Of a stretch of 25,965 bases of DNA, positions 6,605 to 14,661 are shown piece by piece. The position numbers were made by a program, and so were the translations under genes. Below the pieces are notes generated by a model. It searched no databases. It was not told the DNA's origin and saw only the letters and a list, made by a program, of their open reading frames with translations. The DNA comes from G020353115 sp964389685. GTDB taxonomy: Bacteria > Bacteroidota > Bacteroidia > Bacteroidales > VadinHA17. Location of the stretch: assembly GCA_964389685.1 (NCBI GenBank), contig CAYMFM010000056.1, forward strand, positions 1 to 25,965, in the 5' to 3' direction. Within the stretch, counting starts at the first letter, position 1, and every line of letters begins with the position of its first letter.

Positions 6605-8650
6605 TTACATCAGCTCGATGCTTCGTTTAACGAATTTATTCAGTTCTTCTCCCTTGAGCATATTGTTGGAAAGAAGGGCCAGATCAATGAGCTGTTTGAC
6701 CAGTTTGTTTTTCTTTCCAAACTCTTTCAGGATTGTTTCTTTTTTCTCTTCCAGTCCGCTAAGTTTTGATTCAAGGTCCGCTATCCGGTCTTTTTCTTCC
6801 TGCTTGATCTCTTCCTCTTTTTTCCCTTCATTTGCCTTTTCAAGTTCTGACCTGGTTGTTTCAATGGGCTTTATTTTTTCTTTTACTTTCTCTACCTGTG
6901 TACCCACTTTTTTATCTTTTTCTTCGGCAATGCGAAGGATCAGGGGATGATTTGAATTCACCACAAGATTGTAGCTATCCGGCAATGTCCCGTAGAAGCT
7001 CATCCCTCCGCCCAATTCGGACATATCTTTCATCCGGCGCATATATTCTGATTGTGTGATCATCATCGGGTTATCCGTCTCGCTCAAATTCTCAAAGATC
7101 ACGACAAATTTTTCACTGTCTGAAAGGGGGCCCTTGAACACCGGTGTAAGTTCCTGTTGCTGTTCCTGTGTTAACTTTGATTCGATGCTTTCCTCTTTTT
7201 GTATCAGCTTATCGATGGTATCGGAATCCACCCTGACAAACCGGGAGCCGGTGAATTTCTGTTCAATGTGATTAATGAAATGAGTTTCAAGCTGTCCATC
7301 CATGAGGAGGACATCATAGCCTCTGGCTTTAGCACTATCGATGAAGCTATACTGCTCCTCTTTGTTATTGGCATACAAATAAACCAACGTCTTATTCTTA
7401 TCCGTCTGGTTTTCTTTTATGATTTTCTCATACTCCTCGAAGGTAAAATATTTCCCATCGGTATTCTTCAGCAGGGCAAAGGATGAAGCTTTGTCATAAA
7501 ACTTCTCTTCGGTGATCATTCCGTATTGAATAAAGAGTTTCAGGTCATCCCACTTCTTCTCGAACTCATTCCGGTCCTTTTTAAAGATCTCGGTGAGCCG
7601 GTCAGCAACCTTTTTAGTGATGTGATTGGATATTTTCTTCACATTGGAGTCACTCTGAAGGTAGCTTCTGGAGACATTCAACGGGATATCCGGTGAATCA
7701 AGCACCCCATGAAGCAGTGTCAGGAATTCAGGGACAATGCCTTCGACTGAATCGGTTACAAAGACCTGTTTACAATAGAGCTGGATCTTGTTTTTATCGA
7801 TCTCGATATTTTTCTTAATTCTCGGGAAATATAGAATACCGGTCAGGTTAAAGGGGTAGTCTACATTCAGGTGGATATTAAACAACGGATCGTCAGCCAT
7901 CGGATAAAGATCACGATAGAATTTTTTATAATCCTCATCCTTCAACTCAGCCGGTTTTCTTGTCCAGGCTGGTCTGGTTTCGTTGATGATGTTATCCTTA
8001 TCGGTTTCAACCTCTTTCCCATCCTTCCACTCTTTCACTTTTCCAAAAGCGATTTCAACCGGCAGAAACTTGCAATACTTATTCAGCATTTCACTGATCC
8101 TTGACTCTTCAAGAAACTCTTTTGAATCCTTATCCAGGTAAAGGATCACATCGGTTCCAACCTCTTTCCTATCGACTTCTTCAAGCGTGTATTCCGGATT
8201 CCCTTCACAGGTCCATTTTACGGCTTTTGAACCCTTCTTATAGGAACGTGTTATGATCTCGACACGGTCAGAAACCATGAAGGAAGAATAAAAACCCAGT
8301 CCAAAGTGGCCAATAATGGCATTAGCCTGTTCCTTGTATTTTTCCAAAAACTCTTCCGCACTGGAGAATGCAATCTGATTAATGAACTTTTCGATCTCTC
8401 CGGCCGACATACCCACACCACGATCGGAAACGGTCAGGGTTTTTTTCTTCTTATCCAGAGAAACCCGAACGGTCTGATCTCCAAGTTTACCCTTATAATC
8501 ACCGACTGATGATACAGTTCTCAATTTCTGTGTAGCGTCAACCGCATTGGATATCAACTCACGAAGGAATATTTCATGGTCGGAATAGAGAAATTTTTTG
8601 ATAATTGGAAAAATATTCTCACTGGTGACATCAATTTTACCCTTTTGCAT
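6605..8650 (-). CDS. htpG: Molecular chaperone HtpG (Hsp90)
   Basis: This 681-residue cytosolic ATP-dependent chaperone has the GHKL ATPase domain first: FLRELISNAVDATQKLR (28-44, with the Mg-binding Asn and the Asp), then VSDRGVGMS and the lid glycine motif IGHFGLGFYSSFMV. The middle domain includes PLNVSRSYLQSD, which carries the conserved arginine that contacts the ATP gamma-phosphate. An acidic, lysine-rich stretch near residues 580-640 precedes the dimerisation end. E. coli HtpG has about 624 residues; the extra length is common in Bacteroidota. The start is the ATG at 8648-8650, beginning MQKGKIDVTSENIFPI. It appears monocistronic. Confidence 0.96.
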   Translation of the reverse strand: MQKGKIDVTSENIFPIIKKFLYSDHEIFLRELISNAVDATQKLRTVSSVGDYKGKLGDQTVRVSLDKKKKTLTVSDRGVGMSAGEIEKFINQIAFSSAEEFLEKYKEQANAIIGHFGLGFYSSFMVSDRVEIITRSYKKGSKAVKWTCEGNPEYTLEEVDRKEVGTDVILYLDKDSKEFLEESRISEMLNKYCKFLPVEIAFGKVKEWKDGKEVETDKDNIINETRPAWTRKPAELKDEDYKKFYRDLYPMADDPLFNIHLNVDYPFNLTGILYFPRIKKNIEIDKNKIQLYCKQVFVTDSVEGIVPEFLTLLHGVLDSPDIPLNVSRSYLQSDSNVKKISNHITKKVADRLTEIFKKDRNEFEKKWDDLKLFIQYGMITEEKFYDKASSFALLKNTDGKYFTFEEYEKIIKENQTDKNKTLVYLYANNKEEQYSFIDSAKARGYDVLLMDGQLETHFINHIEQKFTGSRFVRVDSDTIDKLIQKEESIESKLTQEQQQELTPVFKGPLSDSEKFVVIFENLSETDNPMMITQSEYMRRMKDMSELGGGMSFYGTLPDSYNLVVNSNHPLILRIAEEKDKKVGTQVEKVKEKIKPIETTRSELEKANEGKKEEEIKQEEKDRIADLESKLSGLEEKKETILKEFGKKNKLVKQLIDLALLSNNMLKGEELNKFVKRSIELM

Positions 8651-8751
8651 TTTATGTGTATTTTCGGTTTAACAAGCTTTATATACCTGTTCGACCTTTT
8701 CAAAGTATATGCCATTTGACAAATCCTGACAATTAGTCACATCATCGAAAA

Positions 8752-9291
8752 CTAGAAGTAAAATCTGTCTGGAAAAACAAGGAAGAGGATCAGGGTTATC
8801 GCTGCGACAGCAAGAAGAAAATAAAAGAGAACCTTTATGGAAAAGATAGTGGCTTTGCGTTTATTTTCAAGATTTTTTTCACTGATTATTCCTTTAATGA
8901 AATTTGTGATTCGAAGGACTGCATTTTCATTCTTCTGAATCAATGCCCTGGCTCCAAAATTACAAACCTTGTTTTCCAGGCTTTCGTCTTTTTGGGATGA
9001 GAGGACAAAGACCCCGCTGTTTCTGCGTAAGTTTTGTATCCGGGAGATGGAATCCAGCGTCTTTTTGACCTCCTCCTCACTTTTTTTAAAATCAACTGAC
9101 ATAAAAACAAGATGAAGATTTTTCTTTCCTGTTGCAGAGGTCTTAAGGTTCTCAAAGAGGGTTGCTATGTCGCTGTAGGATTCCACATTGTATTTCAAGG
9201 GATTTTGAAATCTTTCCGTTATTTCTGAAAGATAGATTCGATGCTCATCAACCAGATGGATATGCGTGAGGCCTATTAGTTTATCGACCAT
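8752..9291 (-). CDS. Receiver-like domain with C-terminal membrane anchor
   Basis: In this 179-residue protein, residues 9-136 look like a NarL-type response-regulator receiver. There is an acidic pair D15-E16 in IHLVDEHRIYL, a third strand HLVFMSVDF (60-68), paired serines at 98-99 ending the fourth strand, and GARALIQKN (113-121) with K120 where receivers carry the conserved lysine. Ungapped alignment to LVLMD puts Ser65, not Asp, at the phospho-acceptor site; D67 lies two residues later. A basic linker (KNLENKRK) then leads to a single membrane helix (149-173) and a short tail. There is no DNA-binding output domain. I infer a membrane-tethered, probably non-phosphorylated pseudo-receiver. 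It follows a class III aminotransferase and a LytTR regulator on the same strand. Confidence 0.6.
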   Translation of the reverse strand: MVDKLIGLTHIHLVDEHRIYLSEITERFQNPLKYNVESYSDIATLFENLKTSATGKKNLHLVFMSVDFKKSEEEVKKTLDSISRIQNLRRNSGVFVLSSQKDESLENKVCNFGARALIQKNENAVLRITNFIKGIISEKNLENKRKATIFSIKVLFYFLLAVAAITLILFLVFPDRFYF

Positions 9292-9415
9292 GGAAAGGGT
9301 GTTTGTGTTTACTTATGTTTGAGAAGTTAAATTTATACTTTTCTTGTCAAAAAGTATGCTCCTACAGGGTAATTTTCAGGATCGATGAATCCGGGGGGAT
9401 AAGATCTTCAAGGAA

Positions 9416-10606
9416 TCAATTCCTGGTTTCGTTAATGGAATCAAGAATAATTGAGGCTGCTTCCACAATCTGTTCTTCGGTTATGATCAGTGGCGGAGCG
9501 ATACGGATAGCACCGGGGCAGAAAAGGAACCAGTCCAATATTACACCTTTCGAGAGGGCTTTCTTTATGATCTTCTTTACCCGCTCAGTGCTATTCATCT
9601 CCAGAGCAAGGAACAAACCTTTTCCCCTCACCTCCCTTATCTCTTCGTGCCGGAGGATTGTGCGGAATAAATTTTCTTTAGCCGGAATGGTATCCATGAT
9701 CTGATCTTCTTTCAATGTTCTGACAGCAGCAAGTGCTGCAGCACAAGAAAGAGGGTGCCCTCCAAAGGTGGTAATGTGACCGAGCGCCGGGTCGTTTTTC
9801 AAAACGGACATGATTTCACCTGAAGCGATAAAAGCCCCTATAGGCATTCCGCCACCGAGTCCTTTTGCCAGGGTAATAATATCCGGAATTACACCGAATG
9901 ATTCAAAGGCAAAGAAGGTGCCAGTCCGCCCGAAACCCGTTTGGACTTCATCAAAAATGAGTAAGGTACCCGTATCATCGCATTTTTTCCTTATTCCTTC
10001 TAAAAATTTATTATCCGCAATCCGAATACCGGCTTCACCCTGAATGGGTTCCAGAAGAACGCAGGCGGTTCTGTCAGTAATCCGTTCAATCTGATCCATC
10101 CGGTTAAAGTCCAGTAATTTAATGCCGGGGATCAGGGGCCTATATGCGCTCTTGTATTCCTCATCACCCATAACACTTAAAGCACCGTGCGAACTTCCAT
10201 GGTATCCTTGCCTGAAGGCAATGATCTCTCTTCGGCCGGTATACCGCTTGGCAAGTTTAAGAGCTCCTTCAATGGCTTCACTACCGGAATTGACGAAATA
10301 AACAGTGGATAGCTGATCTGGCAAAATAGATGCCAGGTACCTTGCAAGATCTACCGTCGGATCCTGGATAAACTCACCATACACCATCAGATGCAAATAC
10401 TTATCCAGCTGATCCTGGATGGCTTTAATAACCTTTGGATGCCGGTGACCCAGATTGTTGACCGAGATACCCGATATCATGTCCCGGTATATCTTTCCAT
10501 CTTTGCCATACAGGTATATCCCCTCAGCTCTTTCAATAGCAAGCATCATAGGGGAATCAGAGGTTTGACCAATATACCGGAGAAAATTCTGACGTTGGGA
10601 ATCCAT
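9416..10606 (-). CDS. Class III PLP aminotransferase (acetylornithine/ornithine family)
   Basis: This 396-residue protein carries class III motifs: NSGSEAIEGALKLAK (106-120) for the PLP phosphate, FRQGYHG (131-137), the pyridine-binding aspartate D219 in IFDEVQTGFGRTG, and ITLAKGLGGGMPIGA (244-258) with PLP lysine K248. GHITTFGGHPLSCAAA follows near the C-terminal domain. The family transfers the terminal amino group of omega-amino acids such as acetylornithine, ornithine, lysine or GABA to 2-oxoglutarate. No arginine-synthesis gene lies nearby, so the substrate is open and argD would be a guess. It starts 40 nt after the LytTR regulator gene and may share its transcript. Confidence 0.88.
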   Translation of the reverse strand: MDSQRQNFLRYIGQTSDSPMMLAIERAEGIYLYGKDGKIYRDMISGISVNNLGHRHPKVIKAIQDQLDKYLHLMVYGEFIQDPTVDLARYLASILPDQLSTVYFVNSGSEAIEGALKLAKRYTGRREIIAFRQGYHGSSHGALSVMGDEEYKSAYRPLIPGIKLLDFNRMDQIERITDRTACVLLEPIQGEAGIRIADNKFLEGIRKKCDDTGTLLIFDEVQTGFGRTGTFFAFESFGVIPDIITLAKGLGGGMPIGAFIASGEIMSVLKNDPALGHITTFGGHPLSCAAALAAVRTLKEDQIMDTIPAKENLFRTILRHEEIREVRGKGLFLALEMNSTERVKKIIKKALSKGVILDWFLFCPGAIRIAPPLIITEEQIVEAASIILDSINETRN

Positions 10607-10646
10607 TTTTTTTGTTATCCGGAGATAAGATACAACAGGATGGGTA

Positions 10647-11354
10647 TTATTTAATCATCAGGTTTATATCCTTCATCAGCTGTTCCTTATAGGATTTGCC
10701 AATGGGGATGGTGGTGACTTCACCTTTCAGCTTTATTTCGACAGCATTATCCTGAATAACAGATATTTTACTTGCATTAACGATGAATGACCGGTGTATT
10801 CTGATAAACTTTTTTGATGGCAGTTTCTTCTCAATCGCCTTCATGGTAAAATGAATGGTCAGCTTCTCTGATGAGGTATTCAGAATAACGTAATTCTCCA
10901 ATGCCTCGATCCAGAGGATCTCATCAAATTTTATCCGGACAAGCGAGGAACTTTTTTTTATGAAGATCTCATCTTTGCTATCACTGCTGAGCTTCTCTTT
11001 TTTGTATCGATTTAATGCCTTGTCAATGGCTTTATAGAAGCGGGAATAGGTGATGGGTTTAAGCAAATAATCTGTTACATCATAATCAAAAGCATTCAGG
11101 GCATACTTCTCCTTGGATGAGATGATGATAACCTGAATGGGATTGTCAAGACTATTTAAAAAGTCGATACCGGTCATCTGAGGCATCTCAATATCAAGGA
11201 AGATCAGATCAATGGGATTATTCACCTTGATAGCATTGATCGCATCGATAGCGTTACTGAAAGAACCGGTAAGGTTTATCCCATCTGATTTGCCGACGAA
11301 TTCCTCGATCAAAACCCGGCACATCTTATCATCATCAATAACAATGCAATTCAT
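10647..11354 (-). CDS. LytTR-family response regulator
   Basis: In this 235-residue two-domain regulator, residues 1-115 form a receiver with acidic residues D7-D9, the phospho-acceptor D54 in IFLDIEMPQMTG, S80 and K99 in YLLKPI, so phosphorylation looks intact. After a charged linker, residues 128-232 form a LytTR DNA-binding domain with the family signature KKFIRIHRSFIVN (181-193). Regulators of this type usually pair with a membrane histidine kinase of the LytS/YehU kind; none is encoded nearby, so it is an orphan here. A 21-bp-period direct repeat 48-82 nt upstream is a candidate autoregulatory site. The class III aminotransferase gene follows on the same strand. Confidence 0.92.
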   Translation of the reverse strand: MNCIVIDDDKMCRVLIEEFVGKSDGINLTGSFSNAIDAINAIKVNNPIDLIFLDIEMPQMTGIDFLNSLDNPIQVIIISSKEKYALNAFDYDVTDYLLKPITYSRFYKAIDKALNRYKKEKLSSDSKDEIFIKKSSSLVRIKFDEILWIEALENYVILNTSSEKLTIHFTMKAIEKKLPSKKFIRIHRSFIVNASKISVIQDNAVEIKLKGEVTTIPIGKSYKEQLMKDINLMIK

Positions 11355-11401
11355 AAAAAAATGGTTGACAGATTGGTACTCTAATCATTCAAATTAATCT
11401 G

Positions 11402-11436
11402 TTCATCAAAGATAATGATGTTTTCGTCAAAGATAA
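11402..11436 (-). promoter_or_regulatory. Direct repeat upstream of the LytTR gene, candidate operator
   Basis: TTCATCAAAGATAA (11402-11415) and TTCGTCAAAGATAA (11423-11436) match at 13 of 14 positions with an exact 21-bp period, about two helical turns. Known LytTR regulators such as AgrA bind direct repeats with this spacing, although the motif itself differs from the published one. Each copy also contains TATCTTTG on the minus strand, an exact TAnnTTTG box, so they could be two -7 elements instead. Confidence 0.5.
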
Positions 11437-11473
11437 GAATTATCCTTTAAATGTGCTACCGATGCCGGGGAAA

Positions 11474-11508
11474 TGGGTAAGGTTGATGGCTGATGGTTAT
11501 GAGTTAAC
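11474..11508. repeat. Degenerate 7-bp tandem repeats spanning the trmH stop
   Basis: Reading the plus strand: TGGGTAA, GGTTGAT, GGCTGAT, GGTTATG, AGTTAAC. The trmH stop codon (plus tta 11504-11506) lies inside the last unit, so the array begins at the gene's 3' end and runs into its flank. Confidence 0.5.
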
Positions 11509-12202
11509 GGTCTTTATTCCTTTCTTTCTCAAGGAATTCCCTGATCAGCATATCCGATTTTTTTATCGTTTTTTTTAACCAGGCAAGTTTCAGTTCCGTT
11601 TTTTCTGGCTGTGTGAGTTGCCACGGGATACCTGAGCTCCTCAACCGGTTGGTAAGCTGATAGAGGATAATTGCTGCAGCAACAGAGACGTTAAAACTTT
11701 CGGTAAATCCAAACATCGGTATCCGCAGGTATTCATCTGCCTCATTTATGGCTAATTCGGATAGTCCTTCCAGCTCGGTACCAAAGACAAGCGCCGATTT
11801 TCCTTTCTTCAGATCAAAATTATCCGGTGTTGTGTCATCACGATGGGGAGTCGTTGCAATAATCCGGTAACCGGCACTGCGCAATGTACGGTAAGTATGC
11901 AGTGTATTTGATTCGGTGCGCTTATATTTTTTCAGGGTTAACCACTTGTAGGAGCCCAGGGCAACGTCCGGATTAATGGAATAGGTATTCCGGTTTTCAA
12001 TGATATGAACATCCTGAATACCAAAACAATCGCATGTTCGAAGTACTGCACTTGCATTGTGTGGCTGGTAAAGATCTTCCAGGACAACGGTTATGTACCT
12101 CGTCCGGTTATCCAGTGTGTTGCCAAATGTTTCCATCCTTTCCGGTGTAACGAACCCGGAGAGGTATTCGACTAAACGGAGGTTAACAGATTCCTGATCC
12201 AT
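11504..12202 (-). CDS. trmH: TrmH-type tRNA 2'-O-methyltransferase (SpoU family)
   Basis: This 232-residue SPOUT enzyme probably methylates the 2'-OH of G18 in tRNA with S-adenosylmethionine. All three SpoU motifs are visible: PHNASAVLRTCDCFGI (47-62, with N49 and R55), LVFGTELEGLSE (138-149) and IPMFGFTESFNVSVAAAI (161-178), which form the SAM-binding knot. The N-terminal NRTRYITVVLEDLYQPHN segment matches TrmH rather than the larger rRNA enzymes. The frame can be extended to a GTG at 12235, but that codon and the next ones lie inside the hup terminator hairpin and U-tract, so I use the ATG at 12200-12202. It lies downstream of hup on the same strand with no visible Shine-Dalgarno sequence. 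Confidence 0.88.
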   Translation of the reverse strand: MDQESVNLRLVEYLSGFVTPERMETFGNTLDNRTRYITVVLEDLYQPHNASAVLRTCDCFGIQDVHIIENRNTYSINPDVALGSYKWLTLKKYKRTESNTLHTYRTLRSAGYRIIATTPHRDDTTPDNFDLKKGKSALVFGTELEGLSELAINEADEYLRIPMFGFTESFNVSVAAAIILYQLTNRLRSSGIPWQLTQPEKTELKLAWLKKTIKKSDMLIREFLEKERNKDR

Positions 12203-12207
12203 GTTTA

Positions 12208-12242
12208 GAGAAAAAAAAAGGGAGTACGAATGCACTCCCTTT
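12208..12242 (-). terminator. Rho-independent terminator of hup
   Basis: On the minus strand, a 9-bp perfect stem (AAAGGGAGT with ACTCCCTTT; plus 12217-12225 with 12234-12242) encloses an 8-nt loop and runs into an uninterrupted U-tract. It sits 19 nt past the hup stop and ends a few bases before the trmH start codon. Confidence 0.85.
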
Positions 12243-12260
12243 CAACGGCACAAAATATCG

Positions 12261-12533
12261 TTACTTAACTTTGTCAGACAATTCGCTACCAGCCTTAAAC
12301 TTAACAACTTTCTTAGCTGCGATAGTAATTGGTTGGCCGGTTTGTGGGTTTCTTCCGGTCCTTTGATTTCTCTTGGAAACTGAGAATGAACCAAAACCTA
12401 CCAATGCAACACGATCTCCTTTTTTGAGGGCACCAGCGGTAGTATCAACAAAGGCATCGAGAGCTCTTTTAGCATCAGCTTTTGACAATTTTGCGCTTGC
12501 AGCGATTGCATCAATCAATTGTGCTTTGTTCAT
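12261..12533 (-). CDS. hup: HU-family nucleoid DNA-binding protein
   Basis: This 90-residue protein has the full length of an HU monomer. The N-terminal helices MNKAQLIDAIAASAKLSKAD are followed by the beta body with VALVGFGSFSVSKR and the DNA-binding arm RTGRNPQTGQPI, which contains the proline that intercalates into DNA. It then closes with the C-terminal helix. HU dimers bend and compact DNA without strong sequence preference. The gene has a consensus promoter upstream and a strong terminator downstream, which fits a highly expressed, independent transcript. The start is the ATG at 12531-12533. Confidence 0.96.
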   Translation of the reverse strand: MNKAQLIDAIAASAKLSKADAKRALDAFVDTTAGALKKGDRVALVGFGSFSVSKRNQRTGRNPQTGQPITIAAKKVVKFKAGSELSDKVK

Positions 12534-12857
12534 GACAGAAATTTTAAGGGTTAGTAAATTCTACTTTTTTTATCAATTACCTACAAATATAGGCTATTTC
12601 CAGTGTTTAGCAAATTTACGGCATAAAAAAAAACAGTAATTTTTTAACAAATCTCCCATTATATGCGGGTTTCAGGTGATGTATGATTATTAAATCATTG
12701 ATTCACTGAATCTTACCTAAAAATGGTTGACGCAGTATAAATTATTAACAATTTTTCAAACAACGGTTAACTTTTCGCCCGGAAGCCTTGTCAAATAAGG
12801 AATTTTGTTGTTAGCGCATCAGGTATGGTATCAAAGAAGGCTAATTTTTTGAATTTA
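12534..12857. other. Intergenic region upstream of hup
   Basis: This 324-base AT-rich gap holds the hup promoter at its left end. A small perfect hairpin (GATTCA-C-TGAATC) occurs near 12700. I see no gene, and no clear terminator for the GH88 gene that ends at 12858. Confidence 0.6.
12584..12614 (-). promoter_or_regulatory. Consensus sigma-A promoter of hup
   Basis: On the minus strand, TTTG (plus 12611-12614) is separated by exactly 19 bp from TATATTTG (plus 12584-12591). Both boxes match the Bacteroidota consensus perfectly. Predicted transcription start is near 12577, giving a leader of roughly 43 nt. Confidence 0.8.
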
Positions 12858-14219
12858 TCAACATAGCCCCTGGTAGAAGATATAATAGCCATTTTCCAGG
12901 ATCCGTTGAGCCAGCAGGCACAATTCCGTCATGTGGTAGTCTCCCCACATACCGGATTCACCACAGGGAATTTTTTTACCGGCGGGTATATAATCCCACC
13001 CGTTGGGCCGGTGATAAACGGTATGCAGCAAAATGCCCTGGTGTTTCTTATCCCTTGCAAGGTATACATCTGACAACAGCGTGGATAATATGGTTATTCC
13101 GGCCTGAAAATAGTTCTTTGCAGCTTCAGGCTCCTTTTTCTCAAGGAACCTGCCCAGTCGCAACAGTGCCTGTGCACCAATTGCAGCAGCCGAACTATCC
13201 ACCGGCTCAAAATTGTTAAACGGATCGGCAGGTGAATCCTGATATTTAGCCAGTTTATAGAGCTCCGGTGCCCCTGTATCCCAATAAGGGATTCCATCCA
13301 ATGCACTGTTTTCAATATAAAAATCACAGGTAGCTTTTGCTGCTTTCAGGAACAATGCTTTTACCCTTTCCATATCGTGATAGTCGGTTTTAATCTCTTC
13401 CAGGAATTCCAGGAATTCGGAAAAACCAAGCATTGCCCAGCCCAATCCGCGTGTCCATGTTGTATAGCCGGAATAACCCTGTTGTGAGTTCGGGCAGCGA
13501 TACATCCCGTCGTTCATGTTAAAGATTGATTCGTGGGCTACCCTGCCCCACACATCAAAGTCATCACGCTTCTCACCATAAAACACCGCATACCGTGCTG
13601 TGGTTAAACCGTGTGTAATGGCACGCTCAAGCAGGTTGATCTCCCGGTCATTCTCCTCCAGGACCCTGTGCCCGAGCTGATGAGCAACCAGCAATACCCG
13701 GCAGGTTCGAATTGTATCAATAAAGAGGGAGTGGGGGCCATTGAACGAATAGATAAAGCCTCCATCGTCTATGGTTGACCAGCGTCGTGACTGAACAGCA
13801 CCGGAAAGTTTCAGGGCAAGCCGGTAAAGCTCCTTCTCTTCTTTGGATGCATCGAATTTCCCTGTACTGGCAAGGCGGAGCAGGTTCCCGTATGTGCTCA
13901 GGTTATTAAAACCATGGTCGTGAACTCCGAAATGGCTGATGTGATGTGCCATGTGAGCAAAGGTGTTCTTTTTGCCAACCTCCAGCATTTGCCCATCTCC
14001 TGCAGCATCAAACACCAGGAGCGGGATCCCGTATTGAAAACCCTGCGTCCATTCCGTCCAGCCACGGGTAGTGTATTTGCCCTTAGCAGTAAATACCGGC
14101 GATCCCCGGGACGGGTCGTATTCCTCCTCTATAAGGATCACTTTTTCTGCAGCCAGTCGCCAGAATTGGTGCAGTTTTTCTTTCAGGGTAGATATCTCCA
14201 GACTATTGTCTACTTTCAT
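12858..14219 (-). CDS. GH88-type glycosidase (unsaturated glucuronyl hydrolase-like)
   Basis: This 453-residue (alpha/alpha)6-barrel enzyme shows family GH88 features: FGVHDHGFNN (97-106), placing D101 near the Bacillus UGL Asp88 position; SLFIDTI (164-170) with D168 near Asp149; QQGYSGYTTWTRGLGWAMLGF (246-266); IPYWDTGAPE; and PVDSSAAAIGAQALL. GH88 enzymes hydrate the unsaturated uronic acid at the end of oligosaccharides released by polysaccharide lyases, freeing the rest of the sugar. No signal peptide is visible, so it is probably cytoplasmic. It is longer than the usual 370-400 residues. It is divergent from a GH97 gene. Related GH105 is an alternative; the substrate is unknown. Confidence 0.8.
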   Translation of the reverse strand: MKVDNSLEISTLKEKLHQFWRLAAEKVILIEEEYDPSRGSPVFTAKGKYTTRGWTEWTQGFQYGIPLLVFDAAGDGQMLEVGKKNTFAHMAHHISHFGVHDHGFNNLSTYGNLLRLASTGKFDASKEEKELYRLALKLSGAVQSRRWSTIDDGGFIYSFNGPHSLFIDTIRTCRVLLVAHQLGHRVLEENDREINLLERAITHGLTTARYAVFYGEKRDDFDVWGRVAHESIFNMNDGMYRCPNSQQGYSGYTTWTRGLGWAMLGFSEFLEFLEEIKTDYHDMERVKALFLKAAKATCDFYIENSALDGIPYWDTGAPELYKLAKYQDSPADPFNNFEPVDSSAAAIGAQALLRLGRFLEKKEPEAAKNYFQAGITILSTLLSDVYLARDKKHQGILLHTVYHRPNGWDYIPAGKKIPCGESGMWGDYHMTELCLLAQRILENGYYIFYQGLC

Positions 14220-14256
14220 AGTAAGGTGGTGATTATCTAATTGAGACCGGTTATTA

Positions 14257-14264
14257 CAAAGATA
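14257..14264 (-). promoter_or_regulatory. Possible -7 element of the GH88 gene
   Basis: TATCTTTG on the minus strand matches TAnnTTTG exactly, 38 nt before the ATG. No clear TTTG box lies 19-21 bp further upstream, so the promoter is only half supported and may need an activator. Confidence 0.35.
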
Positions 14265-14328
14265 AGAGAAATATCCTCATCATTGTTAAAACGCACCTCG
14301 GACTAATTGCTTGCAGTAGGCATCCCTA

Positions 14329-14352
14329 CGGGAAATGTTAATGGTTAATTGG
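14329..14352 (+). repeat. 24-bp direct repeat, left copy
   Basis: This 24-bp segment, starting CGGGAAATGTTAATG and ending TTAATTGG, is repeated without mismatch at 16784-16807. The two copies bracket the GH97 gene and its upstream region. Confidence 0.75.
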
Positions 14353-14370
14353 ATAATAGTTTTACTCCCT

Positions 14371-14405
14371 TCTGCAGCTGCATACTGTCTACTGCATATT
14401 GTACA
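14371..14405 (+). repeat. Degenerate 7-bp tandem repeats
   Basis: Five consecutive units: TCTGCAG, CTGCATA, CTGTCTA, CTGCATA, TTGTACA. It lies in the gap between two divergent glycosidase genes. Confidence 0.5.
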
Positions 14406-14423
14406 TTCCTCTCTCCTACCCCT

Positions 14424-14481
14424 GTCCTGATATCATGCATGGCATGATCATCAGGACTATCCCCCTCCGGGGATCATTTTT
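14424..14481 (+). other. Long bulged hairpin followed by a short GC hairpin with a T-run
   Basis: GTCCTGAT-ATCATGC (14424-14438) pairs with GCATGAT-C-ATCAGGAC (14442-14457), giving 15 bp of stem with one bulged C and a 3-nt ATG loop. Directly after, ATCCCC-CTCC-GGGGAT (14459-14474) is followed by CATTTTT, like a weak intrinsic terminator on the plus strand. It could end a small RNA or be a regulator-binding palindrome upstream of GH97; neither is shown. Confidence 0.55.
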
Positions 14482-14630
14482 CCTGTCCAAAATCTATAAA
14501 TCAAAGCCCGGGCTGTTGAAATTAGCAAAAGGGGAACCAGCACTTAAATCCAATATTCAGTTCTTACAGCTGTTACTTTCTTTATACTACCTGCTTGATC
14601 TCATGTTTATCAGCTTCATTAGTTGTACCC

Positions 14631-14661
14631 TTGGATAAATTCCCGGGATAACGTATTTTTA
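14631..14661 (+). promoter_or_regulatory. Possible sigma-A promoter of the GH97 gene
   Basis: TTGG (14631-14634) is followed after 19 bp by TATTTTTA (14654-14661). Each box is one mismatch from the TTTG / TAnnTTTG consensus. This would leave a leader of about 70 nt before the ATG at 14739. Confidence 0.4.

Noticed and set aside
12203..12235. Longer trmH start at GTG 12235
   Set aside because: Those codons are the hup terminator hairpin and U-tract, which translate to a meaningless SYSLFFSL stretch.
14399..14638. 79-residue plus-strand open frame upstream of GH97
   Set aside because: It crosses the hairpin region, has no protein-like composition or start signal, and resembles no family I know.
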